A stretch of DNA of 64,000 bases from Peteryoungia algae (GCF_030369675.1 NZ_CP128477.1:2370001-2434000), one strand, 5' to 3'; shown: positions 1 through 9,261, counted from the stretch's first letter. A program made the numbers and translations. Notes: generated by a model not told the origin, from the sequence alone.

Positions 1-1
1 T

Positions 2-397
2 CTCCTCCTGCAGGGGCTCTTCATCGCGCCCTTCGACCTTCCGCAATACGGGATGAACGTGACGACGCTGGTCATTCCGCTCTATGCCATCAGCCAGCTC
101 GCCAGCCGCATCATTCCGGAGAGAAAAGCCTATGTCGATCTCGGCTACCGCGACGCGCTCGCCCTCTCCACGACCTACCAGGGCGGCATCGTCGCCTGGG
201 TCGCCTTCTGGGTGCTTTACGGCAACGGCTTCACCGCCGAGAGCCTTAGCAGCATCGCAACCTTCGGCGCTGCCTATATGACGGTGATCCTGGCCGAGCC
301 GCTTGTCGATCTCGCCGTCCTGGCTGCGGCCAAGTCGCTGCGCAAGGCGACCGACAGTGGTCTCTTCAACGAGCGCCTGCATCGCGCAGCCGCCTGA
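2..397 (+). CDS. C-terminal part of an inner-membrane protein, family not recognised (partial at left edge)
   Basis: The reading frame is open from the first bases of the window, so the true start lies to the left; the internal ATG at 53 is probably not the start. The visible 131 residues hold two or three hydrophobic stretches (around VTTLVIPLYAISQLASRI, GGIVAWVAFWVLYG and AAYMTVILAEPLVDLAVLAA) separated by short charged loops, and a basic C-terminal tail. This is the pattern of an integral inner-membrane protein. I do not recognise the family and assign no function. The gene is followed after about 20 bases by a strong intrinsic terminator, so it ends its transcription unit before purC. Confidence 0.6.
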   Translation, partial: LLLQGLFIAPFDLPQYGMNVTTLVIPLYAISQLASRIIPERKAYVDLGYRDALALSTTYQGGIVAWVAFWVLYGNGFTAESLSSIATFGAAYMTVILAEPLVDLAVLAAAKSLRKATDSGLFNERLHRAAA

Positions 398-416
398 TTG
401 CACGCGGAACGAAAGG

Positions 417-447
417 GCGCATGGCATCCGCCATGCGCTTTTTCTTT
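417..447 (+). terminator. Rho-independent terminator after the left-edge membrane gene
   Basis: A perfect 9-base-pair stem (GCGCATGGC / GCCATGCGC) with a four-base loop ATCC is followed directly by TTTTTCTTT. It lies 20 bases after the upstream stop codon and before the purC ribosome binding site, so it separates the two transcription units. Confidence 0.88.
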
Positions 448-530
448 GAAACGACCACCGCTTTCGGGTACCGCGAGACAGAAACCGCACCGTGAAACGT
501 GCCCCGACCGCCGAGACATCGAGGATATCC

Positions 531-1475
531 ATGCGCGTCCTGTCCGAAGCCCATTTTCCAGAACTGCCGAACTACTACCGTGGCAAGGTGCGCGAGAATT
601 ACGACCTTCCGGACGGCAGCCGCATCATCATCTCCACAGACCGCCTCAGCGCCTTCGATCGTATCCTCACCTGCATCCCCTACAAGGGCCAGGTGTTGAC
701 CCAGACGGCCCGCTACTGGTTCGACAAGACCAGCGACATCTGCCCGAACCATGTGATCGCCTATCCGGATCCAAATGTCGTGGTCGGCAAGCGCCTCGAT
801 ATCCTGCCTGTGGAAATTGTCGTGCGCGGCTATCTTGCCGGCACCACCGGCACCTCGATCCTCACTCTCTATAAGAAGGGCGAGCGCCAGATGTACGGCA
901 TCACCCTCCCCGAGGGCATGCGCGACAATGAGAAGCTCCCGACCCCGATCATCACGCCCACCAGCAAGGAATTCGACGGCGGCCATGATGAACCGCTCAC
1001 CCCGGCCGAAATCGTAGACAAGAAACTCCTGACCTCCGAGCAGTGGGACACGCTCTCGCGCTACGCCCTCGCACTCTTTGCCAGAGGTCAGCAGCTCGCG
1101 GCCGAACGCGGCCTGATCCTTGTCGATACAAAATATGAGTTCGGCACCGATGAAAACGGCACGATCATTCTTGCCGACGAAATCCACACGCCCGACAGCA
1201 GCCGCTATTGGATCGCTGACAGTTACCAGGCGAGCTTCGAAAAGGGCGAACGTCCGCAGAGCTTCGACAAGGATTTCGTCCGTGCCTGGGTTGCGGACCG
1301 CTGCGACCCCTACAACGACGAGATTCCCGAAATCCCCCAGTCGCTGGTCGAGGAGACGTCGAGAGTCTATATGAAGGCTTATGAAGCGATCACCGGAGAG
1401 ACCTTTGTGCCTGACGACAGCGGCGAAAGCCCATCGGCACGGATCCACGGCAATCTGGTACGCTATATGGGCTAG
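531..1475 (+). CDS. purC: Phosphoribosylaminoimidazole-succinocarboxamide synthase (SAICAR synthase)
   Basis: PurC joins aspartate to CAIR using ATP in de novo purine synthesis in the cytosol. The protein has 314 residues and shows the family pattern: [14 protein letters not shown] near the N-terminus (nucleotide-binding loop), [10 protein letters not shown], the VVRGYLAGT block, LVDTKYEFG and the [12 protein letters not shown] signature. Its length fits the longer PurC form rather than the short form of about 240 residues. The ATG at 531 is preferred over an upstream in-frame GTG at 492 because GAGGA lies at the right distance before it and homologues begin MRVLSEA. The TetR gene follows after 17 bases with its ribosome binding site abutting the purC stop, so some co-transcription is possible although the functions are unrelated. 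Confidence 0.95.
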   Translation: MRVLSEAHFPELPNYYRGKVRENYDLPDGSRIIISTDRLSAFDRILTCIPYKGQVLTQTARYWFDKTSDICPNHVIAYPDPNVVVGKRLDILPVEIVVRGYLAGTTGTSILTLYKKGERQMYGITLPEGMRDNEKLPTPIITPTSKEFDGGHDEPLTPAEIVDKKLLTSEQWDTLSRYALALFARGQQLAAERGLILVDTKYEFGTDENGTIILADEIHTPDSSRYWIADSYQASFEKGERPQSFDKDFVRAWVADRCDPYNDEIPEIPQSLVEETSRVYMKAYEAITGETFVPDDSGESPSARIHGNLVRYMG

Positions 1476-1492
1476 GAGGAGGCCGAAACGTC

Positions 1493-2158
1493 ATGGATCA
1501 CGATTGCCGCGCCCGAGCGGGAGATTGCAGCGACATCGAGCTCAAGGGTCGGGTGGCACGACGTCCGCGCAAATCCGCCGAGGAAACGCGCGAAGAGATC
1601 CTTAACACGGCTGAACGCCTCTTCCGGACCCATGGTTTTGCCAGCGTTGCGATCGCCGACATAGCGGCAGAATTGTCCATGTCGCCGGCAAATGTCTTCA
1701 AGCATTTTCGGACCAAGGCCAGCCTCGTCGACGCGATTGCCACGCGGGCGATCGAGGAGACGGTCGCGTCGCTCCGGAACCTGTCGCGGGATCGCCCGGT
1801 TCCCGAACGACTGTCTGCATTGGCCCATCACCTCATGCAGGAACATGTGTCCGGACGCCTCGATGCTCCCTTCGTCTTCGAGATGATCCTCGTCACGATC
1901 ACCGAAGAGCTCGATTGCAACGACCGCTTTCGCAGTATGGTCGTCGAGACAATCACGGACATCATCGACGATGGCATTCGGGAAGGCGTCTACCACGTTG
2001 CCGATGTGCCACGTTTCGCCAATGCAGCCTTCGACGCGCTTGCCTGTGTCATTCATCCTGTCATGACCGGGTTGGAGGATGCTGACATTATGGCAACACG
2101 ATGCGATGATGTCGTCGCGTTGATCGACGCCGCATTGCGCTTGCCGCTTGCTAAGTGA
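1493..2158 (+). CDS. TetR/AcrR-family repressor, likely regulator of the adjacent RND efflux operon
   Basis: The 221-residue protein has a typical TetR N-terminal DNA-binding domain at about residues 30-75 (EEILNTAERLFRTHGFASVAIADIAAELSMSPANVFKHF), followed by an all-helical ligand and dimer domain. It is preceded by a strong GGAGGAGG ribosome binding site. It is encoded immediately upstream of, and in the same direction as, an RND adaptor-pump-outer-membrane factor operon, the usual place for a local repressor of AmeR/AcrR type. The 145-base gap before the adaptor gene holds two short inverted repeats that could be its operator. The ligand is unknown. The first 25 or so residues are poorly conserved in type, so a start slightly downstream is possible. 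Confidence 0.85.
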   Translation: MDHDCRARAGDCSDIELKGRVARRPRKSAEETREEILNTAERLFRTHGFASVAIADIAAELSMSPANVFKHFRTKASLVDAIATRAIEETVASLRNLSRDRPVPERLSALAHHLMQEHVSGRLDAPFVFEMILVTITEELDCNDRFRSMVVETITDIIDDGIREGVYHVADVPRFANAAFDALACVIHPVMTGLEDADIMATRCDDVVALIDAALRLPLAK

Positions 2159-2203
2159 CGATATCTGATTTACGTCACTTTCACGATAGACCTGCCATCG
2201 TGT
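2155..2203 (+). promoter_or_regulatory. Candidate TetR operator region upstream of the efflux operon
   Basis: Two interrupted inverted repeats are stacked here: GTGACG-N12-CGTCAC (2155-2178) and CACGAT-N9-ATCGTG (2182-2202). They sit between the repressor stop codon and the adaptor start, where an operator for the TetR protein would be expected. I see no convincing -35/-10 pair, so the promoter itself is not placed. The arms are only six bases each. Confidence 0.3.
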
Positions 2204-2303
2204 CAGACGGTTGGGCAATGTCATAGTCACGATGGTTCCCTCAGTTCCAGCCCGTGGTGAGAATTGCCCGCCCCTTCGACCTTGTCATTATTTGGGATTC
2301 TCC

Positions 2304-3515
2304 ATGCGCCGAAGCTTCAAGTTCGCCTCTGTCATTCTTGCATGCACCGCCATCCTCGCGAGTTGCAGCGACCAGGAAACAGCCCAGAACGCCGGCGGCG
2401 CAGGTCCCGGCGGCGAGCGCCCGCCCACAGCCGTCAGCGTCGTCGCCTTGACCAAGGCACCTCAGACGCTGACCGCCACACTTCCCGGTCGCGCAGCCGC
2501 CTTTCAGACCGCAGAGATCCGTCCGCGGGTCAGCGGCGTGATCAAGGAAATCGCCTTCAAGGAAGGCAATGAGGTGAAGGAAGGCGATCTGCTCTACAAG
2601 ATCGAGGACGACACCTACCGCGCTGCCCAGGCCCAGGCCCAGGCAAGCCTTCAGAAGGCCGAAGCCGGCGTCCCGACCGCGCAATCCAACCTTGCACGTC
2701 AGGAGCGTCTGGTCGGCAGCGGCGCCACGCAGGTAGAGCTCGAAAATGCCCGGGTCACGCTCCTTCAGGCGGAAGCCGATGTCGCCCAGGCAAGAGCAGC
2801 TCTGCGTTCCTCCGAGATCGAACTGGCCCTGACGGAAATCCGGGCACCATTTGACGGCGTGACGACAGCGTCGCGCTACTCGATTGGCAACGTGGTGACG
2901 GCAAACCAGACGGACAGTCTGATGACGTTGCGCCGCCTGGACCCGATCTATATCGAACTGACGGAATCGAGCGTCAACCTGCTGCGACTTCGGGAGGCAA
3001 TTACCGACGGACGCATCAATCGCAACGAAAATGGCGCGACCGAAATCCGCCTGACGCTCGAAGACGGCCACGAATATCCTGTTGTCGGCAAGCTCGACAT
3101 GTCCGAAATGGCGGTCAGCCAGACCACCGGCACCTTTTCAATCCGCGCCGTGTTCGACAATCCCGAAGGCTTGATCCTGCCGGGCATGTATGTTCGTGCG
3201 ACGGTGACGGTCGGGACCGAAGAGGGCTTCCTGATCCCCCAGCGTGCGGCAACCCGTGCGGCAAACGGCGAGCTTTCGGCAAAGTTCGTCTCGGCGGACA
3301 ACAAGGTGGAAACACGGATCTTCGATGAAGCACAGGTGTCGGGCAACAATTGGCTGGTTGCGAACGGCATAAGCGATGGCGACAAGCTCATCGTCGATGG
3401 CTTCCAGTGGATCGCCGACGGCGCGCCGGTCCAGCCCGTCGAGGCCAAGATCAATGAAAACGGGATCGTCGAAGAGACAGCGGCGCCGGCTGCCGCCCCT
3501 GCTGCACAACCCTGA
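2304..3515 (+). CDS. RND efflux periplasmic adaptor lipoprotein (AcrA/MexA/AmeA type)
   Basis: This is the membrane-fusion subunit that links the inner-membrane RND pump to the outer-membrane channel. The ATG at 2304 gives 403 residues beginning with a signal peptide and lipobox (ILASC, lipid-modified Cys at about residue 19), so the protein should be anchored to the periplasmic face of the inner membrane. The HlyD-like core is visible: a split lipoyl domain (AEIRPRVSGVIKEI and LTEIRAPFDGVT) flanking a helical hairpin rich in Ala and Gln (about residues 105-180), then beta-barrel and membrane-proximal domains. The C-terminus is Ala/Pro rich. The pump gene follows after 41 bases, and the operon order is adaptor, pump, outer-membrane factor. 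A longer upstream start is open but would destroy the signal peptide. Confidence 0.93.
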   Translation: MRRSFKFASVILACTAILASCSDQETAQNAGGAGPGGERPPTAVSVVALTKAPQTLTATLPGRAAAFQTAEIRPRVSGVIKEIAFKEGNEVKEGDLLYKIEDDTYRAAQAQAQASLQKAEAGVPTAQSNLARQERLVGSGATQVELENARVTLLQAEADVAQARAALRSSEIELALTEIRAPFDGVTTASRYSIGNVVTANQTDSLMTLRRLDPIYIELTESSVNLLRLREAITDGRINRNENGATEIRLTLEDGHEYPVVGKLDMSEMAVSQTTGTFSIRAVFDNPEGLILPGMYVRATVTVGTEEGFLIPQRAATRAANGELSAKFVSADNKVETRIFDEAQVSGNNWLVANGISDGDKLIVDGFQWIADGAPVQPVEAKINENGIVEETAAPAAAPAAQP

Positions 3516-3556
3516 TCGTGCAACAGGCAAGGCAAACGACGCGTAAAGGATAATCC

Positions 3557-6500
3557 ATGGCCCAGTACTTCATTCGCCGCCCAATCTTTGCTTGGGTGAT
3601 CGCGATCATCATCATGCTCGGCGGCGCGCTCGCAATCTCGACTCTGTCGATCGCGCAATACCCGGAAATCGCACCAACCACGGTGCAGATCGCCGCGAGC
3701 TACAACGGCGCGAGCGCCGAGACGGTGGAGAAATCCGTCACCTCGATCATCGAGGACGGCATGACCGGCCTTGATGACCTCACTTACATGACGTCGTCTT
3801 CGAGCACCGGCTCCGCCCGCGTGTCCCTGACCTTCGGCAATTCGATCGATCCGGAAATTGCGCAGGTCCAGGTGCAGAACAAGCTGCAATTGGTCCAGTC
3901 GCAGCTCCCCGATACGGTCCAGAGCGCCGGCATCTCCGTCACGCGCTCCACGTCGAGCATCCTGCTCGTCGGCGCGCTTGTTTCGACCGACGGCGCCCGT
4001 AGCAATGTCGAGCTCGGCGACATCTTCTCCTCCCAGATCGAAGACCAGATCAAGCGCCTGGAAGGTGTCGGCAGCATCGAAGTGTTCGGCACTGGCTACG
4101 CCATGCGCGTCTGGCTCGACCCCTACAGGCTCAACAAGTTCCAACTTACGCCGACCGATGTGACCTCGGCGATCCAGGCACAGAACACCCAGGTCTCCGT
4201 GGGCGCCCTCGGCAGCCAGCCCGCGCCGGAAGGCCAGCAGCTGACCGTCACCGTGACGGCTCAGAGCCAGCTGCAATCAGTGTCCGACTTCGAAGCGATC
4301 ATCCTCAAGACCGAGACCGATGGTGCAACCGTTCGGCTGAGCGACGTTGCCCGCATTGAGGTTGGACAGGAAAGCTACGGAACGAAGACCCGCTCGAACA
4401 GAAACCCGGCGACCGGCTTCGCCGTCAATCTCGCAACCGGAGCGAACGCACTCGACACCGCCGAGCGCGTGAAGGACCAGCTGGACGGTATTGCCTCGTC
4501 GCTGCCCGAAAACGTGGTCATCACCTACCCTTACGACACGACGCCCTTCGTCGAACTGTCGATCGAGAAGGTGGTGCACACCCTCATAGAGGCCATCATA
4601 CTGGTCTTCGTGGTTCTTCTCGTATTCTTGCAGAACCTGCGCGCAACCATCATACCGATGATCGCCGTACCGGTCGTTTTGCTTGGCACCTTCGGCATTC
4701 TGGCCATCACCGGATACTCGATCAACACGCTGACGATGTTTGCCATGGTTCTCGCCATCGGCCTGCTCGTCGATGATGCGATCGTCGTCGTGGAAAACGT
4801 CGAGCGCATCATGACGGAAGAGGGGCTATCCCCTCTCGAAGCCACGCAGAAGTCCATGGGTGAGATCACCGGCGCAATCGTCGGCATCGCCCTCGTCCTG
4901 ACAGCCGTCTTCATTCCGATGGCTTTCTTCGGCGGCTCGACCGGCATCATCTATCGCCAGTTCTCCGTTACCATCGTGTCCGCGATGCTCCTGTCGGCCC
5001 TGGTCGCCATCGTTCTGACGCCGGCGCTCTGCGCCACGATGCTGAAGCCAGTCGATCATCACAAACCGAAGCGCGGACCTGGCGCCTGGTTCAATCGCAA
5101 CTTCGACCGGGCGACTGGTGGCTATGTCTCTTCGATCGGCTACCTGTTGAAACGTCCACTGCGCGTCATGCTGATGTTCGCTGTCGTGATCGGCGGCATG
5201 AGCTGGCTCTTCCTGCGCCTGCCCTCCTCCTTCCTGCCGCAGGAAGACCAGGGCGTGCTGATGACCATCGTTCAGCTGCCGAATGGCGCAACCGTCACAC
5301 GCACGGAAGAGATCATCACGAAGATCGAGGACTACTATCTCGACAAGGAAAAGGATGCGATCCAGGACGTATTCTCGGTGTCGGGCTTCTCTTTCGTCGG
5401 TGCGGGCCAGAACTACGCTCTCGTCTTCGCCAAGTTGAAGGACTTCGAGCTGCGGACAGACCCACAACTTGCAGCAGCAGCCATCGTCCAGCGCGCCATG
5501 GGCTATTTCTTCACCCTGCGGGACGCTCAGGTATTCCCGCTACAGCCGCCGGCTATCCCGGGTCTCGGCACCTCCAGCGGCTTTTCGATGTATCTCGTCG
5601 ACAGCGGCAAGCGAGGCACCGAAGCCCTGACAGCAGCCTCGCAGCAATTGATGCAGGCCGGCAACCAGAACGGCAATGTCAGTTCGCTGCGCTCGAACAA
5701 TCCGCCGGCGGAGACCCAGCTGAAATTCCTGCTCGATCAGGAAAAGATGGGCGCCATGGGTCTCGATATCGCAACCGTCAACAGCATGTTGTCGATCATT
5801 TTCGCCGGCCGCGACGTGAACGACTTCACGCTGAATGGCGAGTTGAAACCGGTCTATGTCCAGGGTGATGCGCCGTATCGGATGCAGGAAACCGCGATCA
5901 ACGACTGGCACGCGCGCAATGCGAGCAGCGAAATGGTTCCTTTCTCCTCCTTCGTGAAGACGGAGTGGATCAGCGGCGCACCCACATTGAGCCGGTATAA
6001 CGGCGTGGGGGCAATTTCCATGGAAGGCGCAGCCGGCGCTGGTGTCAGTTCTGGTACCGCGATGGACACCATGGAAGAACTGACGGCAGATCTGGATGGC
6101 GGATACACGGTCGCCTGGCAGGGCATTTCCTATCAGGAGCGCCTTTCCGGTTCGCAGGCCCCTCTGCTCTACGCACTGTCGGTTCTCATCGTCTTCCTGT
6201 GCCTTGCAGCACTCTATGAGAGCTGGTCGATCCCCTTCTCCGTCATCATGGCGGTGCCCGTCGGGGTCCTCGGCGCGGTCACGGCGGCCTACTTCTTCGG
6301 GCAGTCCAACGACGTCTATTTCAAGGTCGGATTGCTGACGACGATCGGCCTGGCGGCGAAGAATGCGATTCTCATCGTGGAGTTCGCCAAGGATCGCCAG
6401 GCTGCCGGATTGAGTGTCATTGATGCAACACTCGAAGCCGCAAAATTGCGCCTTCGCCCGATCATCATGACATCTCTGGCCTTCATCCTGGGCGTCGTTC

Positions 6501-6676
6501 CGCTGGCGATTGCCACCGGGGCTGGCTCGGCCGCGCAAAATTCCATTGGTATTGGCGTACTTGGCGGAATGTTCACCGCCACGGCGCTCGGAATTTTCTT
6601 CGTTCCATCGTTCTTCGTTGTAATCCGGCAGGTCTTTGGTGGTGCTAGCCCGAAAGATCATCTGTCGTCGCAATGA
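3557..6676 (+). CDS. RND multidrug efflux pump, HAE1 family (AcrB/MexB/AmeB type)
   Basis: This 1039-residue inner-membrane proton/drug antiporter has the standard HAE1 architecture: one N-terminal transmembrane helix (FIRRPIFAWVIAIIIMLGG), a large periplasmic loop, six helices, a second large loop and a final helix bundle. The proton-relay aspartates of TM4 are present in GLLVDDAIVVVEN (D406 and D407, matching AcrB D407/D408). The relay lysine of TM10 is present in LAAKNAILIVEFAK (K935). The typical start MAQYFIRRPIF and the periplasmic PEIAPTTVQI block place it with AcrB-like hydrophobic drug exporters rather than metal exporters. An AAGGA ribosome binding site precedes the ATG. Substrates cannot be read from the sequence; dyes, bile-like compounds, flavonoids and antibiotics are usual for rhizobial members. 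Confidence 0.96.
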   Translation: MAQYFIRRPIFAWVIAIIIMLGGALAISTLSIAQYPEIAPTTVQIAASYNGASAETVEKSVTSIIEDGMTGLDDLTYMTSSSSTGSARVSLTFGNSIDPEIAQVQVQNKLQLVQSQLPDTVQSAGISVTRSTSSILLVGALVSTDGARSNVELGDIFSSQIEDQIKRLEGVGSIEVFGTGYAMRVWLDPYRLNKFQLTPTDVTSAIQAQNTQVSVGALGSQPAPEGQQLTVTVTAQSQLQSVSDFEAIILKTETDGATVRLSDVARIEVGQESYGTKTRSNRNPATGFAVNLATGANALDTAERVKDQLDGIASSLPENVVITYPYDTTPFVELSIEKVVHTLIEAIILVFVVLLVFLQNLRATIIPMIAVPVVLLGTFGILAITGYSINTLTMFAMVLAIGLLVDDAIVVVENVERIMTEEGLSPLEATQKSMGEITGAIVGIALVLTAVFIPMAFFGGSTGIIYRQFSVTIVSAMLLSALVAIVLTPALCATMLKPVDHHKPKRGPGAWFNRNFDRATGGYVSSIGYLLKRPLRVMLMFAVVIGGMSWLFLRLPSSFLPQEDQGVLMTIVQLPNGATVTRTEEIITKIEDYYLDKEKDAIQDVFSVSGFSFVGAGQNYALVFAKLKDFELRTDPQLAAAAIVQRAMGYFFTLRDAQVFPLQPPAIPGLGTSSGFSMYLVDSGKRGTEALTAASQQLMQAGNQNGNVSSLRSNNPPAETQLKFLLDQEKMGAMGLDIATVNSMLSIIFAGRDVNDFTLNGELKPVYVQGDAPYRMQETAINDWHARNASSEMVPFSSFVKTEWISGAPTLSRYNGVGAISMEGAAGAGVSSGTAMDTMEELTADLDGGYTVAWQGISYQERLSGSQAPLLYALSVLIVFLCLAALYESWSIPFSVIMAVPVGVLGAVTAAYFFGQSNDVYFKVGLLTTIGLAAKNAILIVEFAKDRQAAGLSVIDATLEAAKLRLRPIIMTSLAFILGVVPLAIATGAGSAAQNSIGIGVLGGMFTATALGIFFVPSFFVVIRQVFGGASPKDHLSSQ

Positions 6677-6704
6677 TTGACAAACTATCTTAACCAACTA
6701 TTGC
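6677..6704 (+). promoter_or_regulatory. Possible internal promoter before the outer-membrane factor gene
   Basis: Directly after the pump stop codon a perfect TTGACA is followed, 16 bases later, by TATTGC, a weak -10. The gap to the next gene is 128 bases, unusually long inside an RND operon, which leaves room for a separate promoter. The -10 match is only three of six, so this is a weak call. Confidence 0.25.
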
Positions 6705-6804
6705 GTAGGGTGCTGCGGTAGCCTGCGTTTGTAAGTCGGTCGCTGGCTCGGGGTAATCAATCACCTCGTCGTAGCAAGACCGGGGACTTTTACAGGAACA
6801 CGTG

Positions 6805-8229
6805 ATGCTCAAGATTCGTGCTGCCGCACCGCTCGCCTTGCTTATTCTATCCGGCTGCGTCGTTGGTCCAGAACATGAGGCGCCTCAGACCGCCCTGCCC
6901 GTCAAGTTTTCCGAAGGCAGCGCTCGCGCGGCTGCGGACGTGACACTGGCTCCATGGTGGACCGCCTTCAATGATCGTCGCCTGAATGGCCTTGTCGAAA
7001 CCGGTCTTGCCCAGAACCTCGACGTGCTCCAGGCGATCGAACGCATTACATCGGCTGAAGCGAATTTCGAGGCGGCCGACTCCGGTGCTTTCCCGCAGGT
7101 CAACGCCGGTGCTGACCATCAGATATCCAGGACCAATGGCAGCGGCTCTCTCTCGAGCCGCGACAGCGACACAACCAACACTTCGACGGGCACTCTGAGC
7201 GTTTCCTGGCTCATCGATCTCTTCGGCCAGTATCGCCGCTCCAAGGAAAGCGCCAAGGCATCGCTCGACGCAGCCTATGCGAGCGCCGATGTGGCCCGCC
7301 TGACCTTCCTGTCCAGCGTCGTGACGGCCTATGTCGATGCGCGCTACTATCAGGAGCGCATTGCGATTGCCCGCAAGAACCTCGGATCGCGCCGTGAAAC
7401 GCTCGAACTCACCCGTCTGCAGCTCGAAGCCGGCGCCGCTTCCAGATTGGACGTCGTCCAGTCCGAAGGTCTCGTCAATTCGACGCTTGCAGAAATCCCG
7501 GGCCTCGAGATCTCCTTCCGCCAGTCGGTCCACCGCATCTCGCTTCTGCTCGGCCTGCCGGCGACCACGCTGCTCGCCGACCTGCAGAAGGGTGCCGCCC
7601 AGCCTTACGCTCGCCGCGGCGTCAATGCAGGCGTTCCCGCCGATCTGATCCGCAATCGTCCGGACATCCGAGCCGCCGAACGCAATCTTGCAGCTGCCAC
7701 GGCCGAGATCGGTGTCGCAGAAGCCGCGCTTTACCCATCCATCTCGCTCAGTGGCTCGATCTCGCCGATACTCGTTGCGACGTCGGCTGCCAGCGGCAAG
7801 TCAACCTCCTGGGGCTTCGGTCCGAGCCTGGATCTGCCGATCTTCGACGCAGGCGCTCGCCGCGCCAACATCAAGGCCCGCGAAGCGGCGGCCCGCCAAG
7901 CCTACCTCGCCTGGAAGCAGACGGTCCTCAGCGCGGTCTCGGAAGTCGAAAACGCGCTCGTTGCCGTCAGCCGGACCCGTCAGACCGTTTCGGCCCTGAC
8001 TGCCACTGTGCGCTCCTACGAAGAAGCCCTGTCGCTTGCCACGGCGAGCTATCGTGACGGCGCCTCTTCTCTGCTCGACGTGCTGGATGCCCAGCGTAAC
8101 GTCGCCAGTGCGCAGGCAAACCTTGCTCAGGCTGTTCAGCAGCTGGCGAACGGCTACGTGTCGCTCAACGTCGCCGTCGGTGGCGGTTACGCCTGGGGTG
8201 GCGCCAAGACCGTGGTCGCCAGCAAGTAA
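6805..8229 (+). CDS. RND outer-membrane factor lipoprotein (OprM/NodT family)
   Basis: This 474-residue protein is the outer-membrane channel of the tripartite pump. It has a signal peptide with lipobox LSGC (Cys at about residue 18), then the family opening VVGPEHEAP. It contains the internally duplicated pattern of the TolC fold: two copies of a hairpin region, with LARLTFLSSVVTAYVDARY-like and SYRDGASSLLDVLDAQRNV blocks in each half, and RNRPDIRAAERNLAAATAEIG, a signature of NodT/OprM proteins. The ATG at 6805 is preferred to the GTG one codon upstream because AGGAA is correctly spaced. It is the last gene of the efflux operon and a strong terminator follows. Confidence 0.94.
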   Translation: MLKIRAAAPLALLILSGCVVGPEHEAPQTALPVKFSEGSARAAADVTLAPWWTAFNDRRLNGLVETGLAQNLDVLQAIERITSAEANFEAADSGAFPQVNAGADHQISRTNGSGSLSSRDSDTTNTSTGTLSVSWLIDLFGQYRRSKESAKASLDAAYASADVARLTFLSSVVTAYVDARYYQERIAIARKNLGSRRETLELTRLQLEAGAASRLDVVQSEGLVNSTLAEIPGLEISFRQSVHRISLLLGLPATTLLADLQKGAAQPYARRGVNAGVPADLIRNRPDIRAAERNLAAATAEIGVAEAALYPSISLSGSISPILVATSAASGKSTSWGFGPSLDLPIFDAGARRANIKAREAAARQAYLAWKQTVLSAVSEVENALVAVSRTRQTVSALTATVRSYEEALSLATASYRDGASSLLDVLDAQRNVASAQANLAQAVQQLANGYVSLNVAVGGGYAWGGAKTVVASK

Positions 8230-8253
8230 GACTGCAAGGCAAGACATTCGAAG

Positions 8254-8285
8254 CCCGGCACCGGAAACGGTAGCCGGGTTTTTCT
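8254..8285 (+). terminator. Rho-independent terminator of the RND efflux operon
   Basis: The stem CCCGGC-ACCG / CGGT-(A)-GCCGGG, with a GAAA tetraloop and one bulged A, is followed by TTTTTCTTT. It lies 24 bases after the outer-membrane factor stop codon and ends transcription before the oppositely oriented regulator gene. Confidence 0.9.
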
Positions 8286-8296
8286 TTGCCTGAATC

Positions 8297-9115
8297 TCAG
8301 AAGGTGGCGGGCGTGTTGATCCAGATAAGCACGGTCTCACCGCTCGAGACGTTGCGCCACGAATGCGGCCTGCGGCTTTCGAAATAGAAGCTGTCACCGG
8401 CATTCAGCTCGAAGAACTTGTCGCCATCGAGGATGATCTCGAGGCTGCCCGAGAGCATGTGAATGAACTCCTCGCCCTCGTGTTGATAGGCGCCTTCGCT
8501 GGAAGCACCCGGCGCCAGCTGGAAGCGATTGCATTCCATCAGGTTTTGCCCCTCGGCCAGCACCTGCACCACCACACCTGAGGACGTGGTGGGCCATGAC
8601 GCCCACTTGCCGTCGCGGATGAGGGACTCGCCGCCTCGCCCCTCCTCTTGCCCGCTGAGAGAGGCCAAGGTCGTGCCGAGGTGACGGGCCACTTCGTGCA
8701 GCGCTGTAAACGACAAGCCCTGCGATGTCCGCTCGAAGGTTGAGAGCTGCGAAACGGAGACGCCGGTTGCTTGCGCCACGTTCTCAAGGGTCTTGCCTGC
8801 ATCCCGACGTAGCCGCCGGATGCGTGTACCCGGCCGGACATCGGCTGCATCGTCCTCCGCTTCGCCAATTTCCTCGTCGACCTCCAGGATCGCGTCACGC
8901 AAGGTCTCGCGAATGGCTGCGGGATTAAGGCCCCTCTCGCTCCTGAGCCAGGCAATCCGCTTCAGGCGATCCATGAGCGCGCGATCGTAGAGCCGCTGGC
9001 CGGTCGCAGTCCGGATCGGCTGGATCAGATCCTGACTTTCCCAGAGGCGGAGCGTCGACGGCGACACCCCCGCCATCCTTGCAGCCTCTGCTATCTTGAA
9101 CCGGATGTCGTCCAC
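8297..9115 (-). CDS. Three-domain regulator: MerR-type HTH, XRE-type HTH, cupin sensor
   Basis: The 272-residue protein appears to carry two DNA-binding domains. Residues 6-75 are a MerR-like winged helix (FKIAEAARMAGVSPSTLRLWE, then the wing GQRLYDRALMDRLKRI). Residues 97-150 are an XRE helix-turn-helix (GTRIRRLRRDAGKTLENVAQ). Residues 185-268 form a cupin (QLAPGASSEGAYQHEGEEF, GDSFYFESRRPHSWRN) of the kind found in PuuR-like regulators of putrescine and GABA genes. It is divergent from gabT-gabD with a 146-base shared control region, so I infer that it regulates GABA/polyamine-derived nitrogen use. The effector is unknown. XRE-cupin regulators are common; adding a MerR domain is less so. 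Confidence 0.85.
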   Translation of the reverse strand: MDDIRFKIAEAARMAGVSPSTLRLWESQDLIQPIRTATGQRLYDRALMDRLKRIAWLRSERGLNPAAIRETLRDAILEVDEEIGEAEDDAADVRPGTRIRRLRRDAGKTLENVAQATGVSVSQLSTFERTSQGLSFTALHEVARHLGTTLASLSGQEEGRGGESLIRDGKWASWPTTSSGVVVQVLAEGQNLMECNRFQLAPGASSEGAYQHEGEEFIHMLSGSLEIILDGDKFFELNAGDSFYFESRRPHSWRNVSSGETVLIWINTPATF

Positions 9116-9162
9116 GCTGCCCCCAGGGAAATGTCGCAGTCACGGGTGATAATGCCGACAAG

Positions 9163-9201
9163 ACATATTGCAAGTCTACAGAAAAAATGTAGGAAATATG
9201 T
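9163..9201. promoter_or_regulatory. Nested inverted repeats between the regulator gene and gabT (candidate operator)
   Basis: A 7-base inverted repeat, ACATATT (9163-9169) and AATATGT (9195-9201), encloses a second, CTACA (9176-9180) and TGTAG (9188-9192). The outer arms are centred at 9182 and the inner ones at 9184. The stretch is AT-rich compared with its surroundings and lies in the 146-base region shared by the divergent regulator and gabT, so it is the likely binding site of the MerR-XRE-cupin protein. Confidence 0.45.
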
Positions 9202-9261
9202 AACCGCGCGATCAATGACCGAAACGACGCCGCTGGCAACCCTTCGCATAGGACGGAAACG

